From Ascidiaceihabitans sp. (lineage in GTDB: Bacteria; Pseudomonadota; Alphaproteobacteria; Rhodobacterales; Rhodobacteraceae), in assembly GCA_023301665.1 (NCBI GenBank), contig JALZUL010000251.1, positions 1 through 5,761 on the forward strand: a stretch of DNA of 5,761 nt, written 5' to 3'. Within the stretch, counting starts at the first letter, position 1. Each line of letters begins with the position of its first letter. Made by a program: the position numbers and the translations under genes. Below are positions 1 through 5,196 of the stretch, one piece after another. A model generated the notes under the pieces. It did not search any database and was not told the DNA's origin. It saw only the letters and a program-made list of their open reading frames with translations.

Positions 1-269
1 ATGATTTTGTAATCGTAAACACTCCGTCAATCTCAACGTCCTCGACTGCCGTTGCCCTATTAAAATTCTCCGACACAGTGTTGATGAATGTGAAATGGGA
101 CAGCACGACGAAACAACAGGTACATGCCGCTATTCGCATTCTGGACCTTGCCGAAATCTCAGTTACCGGCCTTGTGCTTTCCGAAGTTGGACATGTTTCA
201 TCCAAAAATTACCTCGCGAAGTGGACGGTATCGCGGCACCTTTTGCGCACCCCAGAAAGTTTAATCTAG
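1..269 (+). CDS. C-terminal part of Wzc/ExoP-like polysaccharide copolymerase (BY-kinase-like domain), 5' truncated by window
   Basis: An open frame enters from the left edge (first complete codon at 3) and ends at TAG 267-269, giving 88 residues. The start lies outside the window. The visible part begins with DFVIVNTPSI, which matches the Walker B region of bacterial tyrosine kinases and MinD/ParA-like ATPases (usual form hhhDxPP). It continues with FSDTVLMNVKW and the helix STTKQQVHAAIRIL, then the strand VTGLVLSEV. This order is typical of the last third of the cytoplasmic domain of Wzc, CapB and ExoP-type proteins, which control chain length and export at the inner membrane. Two things are odd: the Walker B Asp is replaced by Asn (visible residue 6), and the tail has only one Tyr (visible residue 70) rather than the Tyr-rich cluster of classical autokinases. 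The protein may therefore be a degenerate or non-phosphorylating version. Its position just before an ExoY-like gene supports the assignment. The family is fairly sure from this tail; kinase activity is not. Confidence 0.78.
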   Translation, partial: DFVIVNTPSISTSSTAVALLKFSDTVLMNVKWDSTTKQQVHAAIRILDLAEISVTGLVLSEVGHVSSKNYLAKWTVSRHLLRTPESLI

Positions 270-292
270 AACAAAAGAAGTTCAGATGAAGA

Positions 293-312
293 ACATTAAT
301 CTAGGTTAATGT
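293..312. repeat. 20-bp near-perfect inverted repeat, candidate operator
   Basis: The sequence ACATTAATCTAGGTTAATGT reads almost the same on both strands. Nine of ten base pairs match, and the exception is T300/G305. It lies 23 bp after the stop codon of the kinase-like gene and 123 bp before the ExoY-like start. Its core TTAATCTAG also occurs at 261-269, over the stop codon of the upstream gene, 36 bp away. A dimeric regulator binding here is an inference; I do not recognise a known operator. The TTAA boxes are 6 bp apart, one short of the TTAA-N7-TTAA form bound by CtrA. Confidence 0.4.
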
Positions 313-324
313 AGCGGCGGTAAA

Positions 325-347
325 AAACACTAGTTTTGGCGGTGTTT
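325..347 (+). other. Weak stem-loop in intergenic gap
   Basis: AAACAC (325-330) can pair with GTGTTT (342-347) across an 11-nt loop. A short T-rich stretch (TTTTTAA, 354-360) follows 6 nt later. It could be a poor intrinsic terminator for the upstream kinase-like gene, but the stem is short and AT-rich and the T run is not adjacent to it. I give it low weight. No convincing promoter hexamer pair was found in 313-435. Confidence 0.15.
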
Positions 348-435
348 CATTGCCTTTTTAAGACTCTATTAACCCTGAATAGCACTAATAAAGCTGACTG
401 AAAATGTGGGTGGGATCACATGATCGGACAATACG

Positions 436-1107
436 ATGGCACATCTTGAGCTTACCTCGAACCCGTCAAACAAAACGGCAACCGTAGACATCACTAATGC
501 TTACCAGCGTGGTGGAAAACGCTGTCTGGATCTCTTTTTTGCATTAGTTCTTTTGCCCTTATTAGTCCCTGTGATCGCTATTCTCGCTATTTTAAACACT
601 GTGAATTTCGGCTCCCCTTTTTTTGGTCACAAACGTATTGGACGGAATGGTAAGGTTTTCACCTGTTGGAAACTGCGAACAATGCGCCCGAACGCCCAAT
701 CTCTACTAGCGGAACACCTCGCAGAAAATCCTATTGCAGCCACCGAATGGAAAAGAACGCAAAAGTTAGAAAACGACCCAAGAGTAACCTCATTTGGCTT
801 GCTTTTGAGACGCACATCGCTGGACGAGTTGCCCCAAATATGGAACGTAATTAGGGGTGAAATGTCTCTTGTTGGACCGCGCCCAATTACTCAAAATGAA
901 TTATCCCGCTACGGTAACTCGGCCGCAGAATACTTGGCTGCACGCCCGGGAGTCACTGGCGTTTGGCAAGTTTATGGACGCGCAAATGGCTGTTATAAAG
1001 AACGCGTTCGAATGGATACGTTTTATTGCAGGGCAATTACGATCCATCATGATTTGATACTCATCGCCATGACCCTTTTTGTTTTGTTACGAACGACAGG
1101 AAAATAG
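436..1107 (+). CDS. ExoY-like undecaprenyl-phosphate sugar-1-phosphate transferase (initiating enzyme)
   Basis: This 223-residue protein is a small monotopic phosphoglycosyl transferase (Bac_transf family). It moves a sugar-1-phosphate from a nucleotide sugar to undecaprenyl phosphate at the inner membrane, the first step of repeat-unit assembly. Visible signs are RGGKRCLDLF followed by a hydrophobic segment with a central proline (about 31-54), HKRIGRNGKVFTCWKLRTM (65-83), KLENDPRVTSFG (110-121), SLDELPQIWNVIRGEMSLVGPRP (128-150) with the catalytic Asp130-Glu131 pair, and RPGVTGVWQV (170-179). The length fits the short ExoY type rather than the long WbaP/WcaJ type with extra membrane helices. 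The start at 436 is the first possible ATG in frame, because a TGA stands at 421-423; the ribosome site is weak (CGGA at 425-428). The acyltransferase gene follows directly. Sugar specificity (galactose in Rhizobium ExoY) cannot be read from the sequence. Confidence 0.93.
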   Translation: MAHLELTSNPSNKTATVDITNAYQRGGKRCLDLFFALVLLPLLVPVIAILAILNTVNFGSPFFGHKRIGRNGKVFTCWKLRTMRPNAQSLLAEHLAENPIAATEWKRTQKLENDPRVTSFGLLLRRTSLDELPQIWNVIRGEMSLVGPRPITQNELSRYGNSAAEYLAARPGVTGVWQVYGRANGCYKERVRMDTFYCRAITIHHDLILIAMTLFVLLRTTGK

Positions 1108-2184
1108 ATGAAGGAGATCCAGAGCCTCACCGCTTTACGCGGCATTGCGGCAATTTGGATTGTCTTGCACCATTTCTGGCCACAGACGGACAGCCCCGTC
1201 CCTTTTGTTATCGCAAAGGGGTATTTGGCGGTCGATTTGTTTTTCATCTTATCGGGTTTCGTATTGTATTTGGTCTACTCAAAGGCGCTCGCCGACGGTG
1301 AATTTGAATACAAGCGTTTCCTTGTTAAACGATTTGCACGCCTTTACCCTGTACATATTGTAACACTACTGCTCGCTGCTCTTATTCTATGTTTGGGTCC
1401 ATCCCTTGGTTTCGCGGGCCGCACCCTTCCCTATGATTTTGGCCAAATGATCTTTTTACACGCAACTTTGCTGCATGCATGGGGCATCACTGAAACCGGC
1501 GGATTAAACTATCCAAGCTGGTCTTTGTCGGCCGAAGCATTTGCATATGCCCTATTTCCGCTACTTGCTCTCTTTATATCGCGGCGTCGCTTTGCGGTAA
1601 TGTGGTGCGCAATCCTCTTGGTTGTGTTCATAGTTTTCGTCCAACTTTATTGGCCAGCGTCTTTGCCCAATCCAACCCAAAGTTTGGCCTTTACACGATT
1701 GGAAAATGACTGGGGCGGGATACGTATCTTCCCCGAATTTTTGTTGGGACTTGCCATAGCAAAACAGACTGAAAGGCGTATGAACGGCTTCCTTTGGCTC
1801 GCTCTTGGTTTGCTCTTGAGCGCTACTGGTCTTTGTTTTGATTATGATGGAATAACAGTGTTTGGGTTCGCGGCGCTTATTGGCGCAAGTGCAAAACTAC
1901 ATCTCACAGCACCTAAATTGCTAGGTTGGCTCGGGGTGCAATCCTATTGCATTTATATGTCTCATGCCCTTGTACAGATTGTTGGTTTCAAAATGATCGA
2001 ACGAATATTCGATTATGAAGATTCCAAAGTACCTGTTGGGTTCATCATTCCGCTTATGGTACTTACGATGCTATTTTCATGGGTGCTGCATCTTTGGTGT
2101 GAACGTCCTGCGCGCCGGATGATCCTCTCATTTTCAGAGCCAAAATCTGTTGCGCCAGAAGTGCCGCGCTCTTTTCCCATGTGA
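1108..2184 (+). CDS. Acyltransferase family 3 membrane protein, polysaccharide O-acyltransferase
   Basis: This 358-residue polytopic membrane protein belongs to the acyltransferase-3 (Acyl_transf_3, OafA/NodX/ExoZ-like) family, whose members add acetyl or other acyl groups to sugars of surface polysaccharides. Conserved elements are LTALRGIAAIWIVLHHF (7-23) with Arg11 and the His21-His22 pair, GYLAVDLFFILSGF (38-51), KRFARLYP (74-81), YPSWSLSAE (135-143), RIFPEFLLG (206-214), LGVQSYCIYMSH (275-286) and ERPARR (332-337). I see about ten hydrophobic segments. No SGNH-hydrolase domain is fused at the C-terminus. The ATG comes directly after the TAG of the ExoY-like gene, with AGGA at 1098-1101, 6 nt upstream, so the two are almost certainly co-transcribed. 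The last 40 codons overlap, antisense, the last 40 codons of the downstream GT4 gene. Which acyl group and sugar position it uses cannot be told. Confidence 0.92.
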   Translation: MKEIQSLTALRGIAAIWIVLHHFWPQTDSPVPFVIAKGYLAVDLFFILSGFVLYLVYSKALADGEFEYKRFLVKRFARLYPVHIVTLLLAALILCLGPSLGFAGRTLPYDFGQMIFLHATLLHAWGITETGGLNYPSWSLSAEAFAYALFPLLALFISRRRFAVMWCAILLVVFIVFVQLYWPASLPNPTQSLAFTRLENDWGGIRIFPEFLLGLAIAKQTERRMNGFLWLALGLLLSATGLCFDYDGITVFGFAALIGASAKLHLTAPKLLGWLGVQSYCIYMSHALVQIVGFKMIERIFDYEDSKVPVGFIIPLMVLTMLFSWVLHLWCERPARRMILSFSEPKSVAPEVPRSFPM

Positions 2185-3214
2185 ATTTTGCGCTGGTTTC
2201 ACGGCCACGCACCACTAAGTTTTGCTTTTCACTTGTTGAAAGCCGCGAGAACAGGAGCAGTTGCTTTGCCATATCGTCAACACTTCTGGGGTCAAAAAAC
2301 ATCGCCGCTTGGCCCAAAACCTCTGGCATTGCCGTAGTATTGGAGGCCAAAACTGGTGTTCCCAACTGCATCGCCTCTAACGGAGGGATACCAAAACCCT
2401 CATAAAGTGAGGGGAATATAAAACCAGCAGCATTCTCATAGAGTGACCTCAACGCGTCATCCTCAACGCGCCCCAGCATCTTGATTCTCGAGTTTGATCG
2501 AAAGCCTTCAGCAACCACACCCGATGCAATTCCCCCAGCAACGACAAGCGGCAATACGTTGGGACCAGCGAGCGAATGTGCCTGTATCAAACTTTCTATA
2601 TTTTTGTTTGGACTCAAATTTCCAACACAAAGAAAATAACGGTCGCTGCGCAAGCCGTTCCTTTGCAAAACTGTAGCGTCAGTCGGAAATTTCAAGACAT
2701 GATCTGAGCCGTTCGGGATGATCACGAACCGATCAGAAGGGACATTTAAGTGTCTTGCCAAAGCATCTGCGGAAAAACGACTGACTGTCAAAAGAGCCTT
2801 TGCTCTTGTCGCCAAAATCGGACGCATTGCCTTATGGAGCAACTTGTATCGAGATGAAAAAGCATCCGGTATGTCCCAAATATTTGCATCATGCAAAGCA
2901 AGCATCTGGTTCTTGTGGCGGAGCGGTCCGGAACCACCAAGACCGATCAGAAGCTCATCCCTGGACGCATGATATAGTGCGCCCTGCTCCCAAATATGTC
3001 CTCGTGTCCGCCCAACCTTCTGCAGAGATATCCTATGCCAATCGGGACGTCGCAAGATGCCCTCTGGATGCAAAACGACGATTGAGCCAACGGCGCTCGC
3101 CAGAGCGGAATCTCTTAAAATTTGTCGGTCCAGCGCTGTTAGGATTTCACTCGAGAAACGTTGAACACCTGATGCATTCTGACACAAAAAGCGTCCGTTT
3201 ACAAAAACAGTCAT
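2063..3214 (-). CDS. GT4-type glycosyltransferase (second gene of antisense pair)
   Basis: This is a 383-residue GT-B fold retaining glycosyltransferase that probably adds one sugar of the repeat unit on the cytoplasmic side. The N-terminus MTVFVNGRFLCQNASGVQRF carries the usual first strand and a SGVQRF acceptor-side loop. ALHDANIWDIP (106-116) and LLTVSRFSADAL (141-152) lie in the N-terminal domain, then VIIPNGSD (164-171), FLCVGNLSPNKN (194-205), LGRVEDDALRSLY (247-259), and the EX7E motif with Glu272 and Glu280 in SLYEGFGIPPLEAM. FTWEKSA (344-350) near the end is also typical. The frame is open 26 codons further upstream (to 3292), but homology-like sequence starts at 3214, where ATGA overlaps the stop of the previous gene by 4 bp, so I chose that start. 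The 3' end overlaps the acyltransferase gene by 122 bp on the other strand. The donor and the linkage are unknown. Confidence 0.92.
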   Translation of the reverse strand: MTVFVNGRFLCQNASGVQRFSSEILTALDRQILRDSALASAVGSIVVLHPEGILRRPDWHRISLQKVGRTRGHIWEQGALYHASRDELLIGLGGSGPLRHKNQMLALHDANIWDIPDAFSSRYKLLHKAMRPILATRAKALLTVSRFSADALARHLNVPSDRFVIIPNGSDHVLKFPTDATVLQRNGLRSDRYFLCVGNLSPNKNIESLIQAHSLAGPNVLPLVVAGGIASGVVAEGFRSNSRIKMLGRVEDDALRSLYENAAGFIFPSLYEGFGIPPLEAMQLGTPVLASNTTAMPEVLGQAAMFFDPRSVDDMAKQLLLFSRLSTSEKQNLVVRGRETSAKFTWEKSAALLAQQILALKMRGSSGAQDVHTKDAAPMKIAS

Positions 3215-4365
3215 TCCGCTGCCAACTGGTTTTCTGAACAACTGGGACGATACAGCTTGGTTGTCCGCTGGCCGAAACATGCCATATCCCATTCAGAAAC
3301 ATCAGTCTCAGCGGCACCCTTTTTGAGCTGACGCAACGCAAGATCATTCCCTAAAAGCTTCAGCAACTGCTCTACTGTCTCATCGATATTGTCAGCAGGA
3401 ACAATCACACCGTTTTGCCCGTGTTGCAGAACCTCTCGGATTCCAGGCAGGTCATTGAGGATCATCGGAACGCCTGAAGCCAATGACTGCACAAGCACCC
3501 TTGGCAGCCCTTCCCTTTCTGAGGTTAAGACGGTCACATCCGACATCGCGAACAAGCTTTCAGGATCAGGCCGGTGGCCGCAAAACACCACCATGTCCGC
3601 CAAACCAAGCCTATCAACCGCTTTGCGAACAACTGCTTCTTCGGGGCCCTTACCTGCGAGCAAAATCTTGAATTGCAAAACGCCATCGCGAGCTCTCGCA
3701 ACGGCTTCAAGGAATTGTATATGACGCTTGCGTGGTTCAAAGGCTGCCATCATCAGCACAACTCGACAATCGGTTGAACGTCCGCCCAATGATCTGGCCC
3801 CGGTCGCACAAGGCTTGGCATCACGGAACCGATTAAGCTCAATCCCTGACCTCACACAACGTATCTTTTGGGGCCTGGTAATACCCGCCTTAATAAATGC
3901 TTGCCCAACCGCATTCGAGACCCCAATAAACAGGTCTGTTTTCGAAGAGACACAACGTTCTGCACCGACATATATGATGCGTTTTATACGCCCAACTCCT
4001 TCAAACGGAACGATATGGATACTATGGACAATAAAGGTATGCGGCAAAACATGAGCAGCCAGTCTGCCTAAAACTCCTGCTTTGCTTTGGTGGGTATGGA
4101 TTACATCAGGTTTTGTTGTTTTGAACAGCTCGCGCAAACTTAGAAACGCCTTGATATCAGCGATCACATCAACAGGATGAACCATATCCTTAACCTTCAA
4201 AAGCTCTACGCCATCTATTGGTTTATCGTACCAAAAAGGATCAAAATCACATCCGTGAACAAGCGTAACCTGATGTCCAGTTCTCGCCTGGTATCGGCAG
4301 GTTTCGACCGTATTTTCTTCAGATCCCGCACGCAGCAAACGGGTCACAATATGCATAATGTGCAT
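3211..4365 (-). CDS. GT4-type glycosyltransferase (first gene of antisense pair)
   Basis: This 384-residue GT-B glycosyltransferase is of GT4/GT1 type. The start MHIMHIVTRLLRAGSEENTV is followed by HQVTLVHG (31-38), VIHTHQSKAGVLGRLAA (88-104), FIGVSNAVGQAFIKAGI (146-162), VRSGIELNRF (171-180), AAFEPRKRHIQFLEA (207-221), ILLAGKGPEE (235-243) and the donor-site motif SEREGLPRVLVQSLASGVP (282-300). The EX7E motif is here EX7Q (Glu285, Gln293), a variant I recall from other GT4 enzymes, so it does not by itself suggest loss of activity. ATG at 4365 is preferred over the in-frame ATG at 4356 because a GGGAGAAG site lies 10 nt before it. It is the first gene of a two-gene antisense unit, translationally coupled to the next glycosyltransferase by an ATGA overlap at 3211-3214. 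Its likely role is assembly of the same polysaccharide; the sugar is unknown. Confidence 0.92.
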   Translation of the reverse strand: MHIMHIVTRLLRAGSEENTVETCRYQARTGHQVTLVHGCDFDPFWYDKPIDGVELLKVKDMVHPVDVIADIKAFLSLRELFKTTKPDVIHTHQSKAGVLGRLAAHVLPHTFIVHSIHIVPFEGVGRIKRIIYVGAERCVSSKTDLFIGVSNAVGQAFIKAGITRPQKIRCVRSGIELNRFRDAKPCATGARSLGGRSTDCRVVLMMAAFEPRKRHIQFLEAVARARDGVLQFKILLAGKGPEEAVVRKAVDRLGLADMVVFCGHRPDPESLFAMSDVTVLTSEREGLPRVLVQSLASGVPMILNDLPGIREVLQHGQNGVIVPADNIDETVEQLLKLLGNDLALRQLKKGAAETDVSEWDMACFGQRTTKLYRPSCSENQLAAE

Positions 4366-4372
4366 CTAGAAA

Positions 4373-4380
4373 CTTCTCCC
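4373..4380 (-). promoter_or_regulatory. Ribosome binding site of the first GT4 gene
   Basis: On the minus strand GGGAGAAG precedes the ATG at 4365. The distance from GGAG (4379-4376) to the first ATG is 10 nt, and to the alternative in-frame ATG at 4356 it is 19 nt, so this site favours the upstream start. Confidence 0.55.
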
Positions 4381-4435
4381 AAACTTTCCGCGACCGAAAC
4401 CAGTTCGTCCGCCAAGCATTAAGCGCGCGTTAACC

Positions 4436-4443
4436 TTAACCAT
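4436..4443 (+). promoter_or_regulatory. CtrA-like half site TTAACCAT in divergent promoter region
   Basis: TTAACCAT matches the half-site consensus of the alphaproteobacterial cell-cycle and motility regulator CtrA. A second TTAACC lies at 4430-4435 and a TTAAC at 4451-4455, so three boxes fall within 26 bp. None has the exact TTAA-N7-TTAA spacing of a full site. It lies between the divergent GT4 and sulfotransferase genes and could act on either. The match is short and AT-rich, so chance is a real possibility. Confidence 0.3.
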
Positions 4444-4454
4444 GCGAGCCTTAA

Positions 4455-4475
4455 CAAAACGCAAATACCGTTTTG
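4455..4475. repeat. 21-bp inverted repeat upstream of sulfotransferase gene
   Basis: Perfect 7-bp arms CAAAACG (4455-4461) and CGTTTTG (4469-4475) flank a 7-nt spacer. The repeat ends 28 bp before the sulfotransferase ATG. No T run follows, so it is not a terminator. It could be an operator in the divergent promoter region or a hairpin in the 5' leader of the sulfotransferase mRNA. I recognise no named regulator site. Confidence 0.35.
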
Positions 4476-4490
4476 AAGACGCGCTCAGTG

Positions 4491-4498
4491 AGGAAGGA
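4491..4498 (+). promoter_or_regulatory. Ribosome binding site of the sulfotransferase gene
   Basis: AGGAAGGA is a tandem purine-rich Shine-Dalgarno sequence ending 5 nt before ATG 4504. It is the strongest such site in the window and fixes the start at the methionine just before the GFVYIHVPKCGG motif. Confidence 0.7.
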
Positions 4499-4503
4499 AA
4501 GCC

Positions 4504-5196
4504 ATGCCAGGCTTTGTGTATATTCATGTTCCGAAATGTGGTGGCTCCAGTTTTGGTGCCGCATTGCGCATCCGCTTTATCATGTCGCAGGCCAGTATTT
4601 CCTTAAACCAAGGCAACCCGAACTTGAGCGGAGACGACTATATCAAAAGCGATTACGCTCAACGCGAAATTGAGTTGCAACGGCTCTTAGAACGCAATGT
4701 AAAAATGATATCTGGTCATGTGCGGTTTGGCCCGTCTTTGGATAGGGCGCGAACGAAAGGGTACAAGCTCATTACCCTATTGCGTGACCCTGTTGAGCGG
4801 TTTGTTTCCCATTACAATTATCTACAACGAAAGCACCCCAACCCAAATCGACCTCAAACGCTAGAGAAATTCTTGATCTCCAAAGATGCCAAACGCCTTG
4901 CTTCGCAATACCTATTCTATTTTGGGCAAGATCATGGACACAACAATTCCAAAGAACAAATTCACCGTGCGATCCACAATCTTTCCAAGTTCGCTTTGGT
5001 TGGTGACTTGGCACAAGCCAACCTTTTTTCATCTGATCTAAATAAGTTGGTCGCGACCACGTTACCACGTTGGCGGCGAAACAAAGCCCCCATACAAACT
5101 GCTGTTCCGCCTAATCTAATCGAGCCTATCCAAGCACTTTGTGCGGCAGACATTGAGATCTTTCGGGCTGCTCAAGCGAAACCTTTGGCGGCATGA
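4504..5196 (+). CDS. Sulfotransfer_2-type carbohydrate sulfotransferase
   Basis: This 230-residue cytoplasmic enzyme probably transfers sulfate from PAPS to a sugar hydroxyl. Its N-terminus FVYIHVPKCGGSSFGAAL holds the 5'-phosphosulfate-binding loop PKCGGSS (10-16). ITLLRDPVERFVSHYNYL (90-107) is the 3'-phosphate-binding element, with Arg94 and Ser102 as the expected PAPS contacts. MISGHVRFG (68-76) and the C-terminal RRNKAPIQ (191-198) and DIEIFRAAQ (216-224) also fit the Sulfotransfer_2 family. The length is usual for bacterial stand-alone members, there is no signal peptide or membrane segment, and the gene looks intact. It overlaps the putative polymerase gene by ATGA (5193-5196), which suggests coupled translation and a shared pathway, and so sulfation of the repeat unit made by this locus. 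Sulfation of another substrate, such as a lipid-linked or secreted molecule, cannot be excluded. Confidence 0.9.
   Translation: MPGFVYIHVPKCGGSSFGAALRIRFIMSQASISLNQGNPNLSGDDYIKSDYAQREIELQRLLERNVKMISGHVRFGPSLDRARTKGYKLITLLRDPVERFVSHYNYLQRKHPNPNRPQTLEKFLISKDAKRLASQYLFYFGQDHGHNNSKEQIHRAIHNLSKFALVGDLAQANLFSSDLNKLVATTLPRWRRNKAPIQTAVPPNLIEPIQALCAADIEIFRAAQAKPLAA

Noticed and set aside
95..289. A 64-codon plus-strand open frame in the left part of the window
   Set aside because: It is a shifted frame of the kinase-like C-terminus, which has clear family features in the frame ending at 269.
266..333. Three CTAG tetranucleotides within 68 bp, as a possible special signal
   Set aside because: CTAG also occurs several times elsewhere in the window (for example near 706, 1921, 4861 and 5384), so the cluster is weak evidence apart from the inverted repeat already listed.
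2800..3237. A 145-codon plus-strand open frame opposite the downstream GT4 gene
   Set aside because: Its product is rich in Pro, His, Arg and Ser without any recognisable motif, and it lies wholly antisense to a well-supported glycosyltransferase. It is a shadow frame.
3215..3292. A 26-codon upstream extension of the second GT4 gene (start at 3292)
   Set aside because: The extra residues lie inside the 3' end of the preceding gene and have no family similarity. The ATGA overlap at 3211-3214 gives a start that fits the normal GT4 N-terminus.
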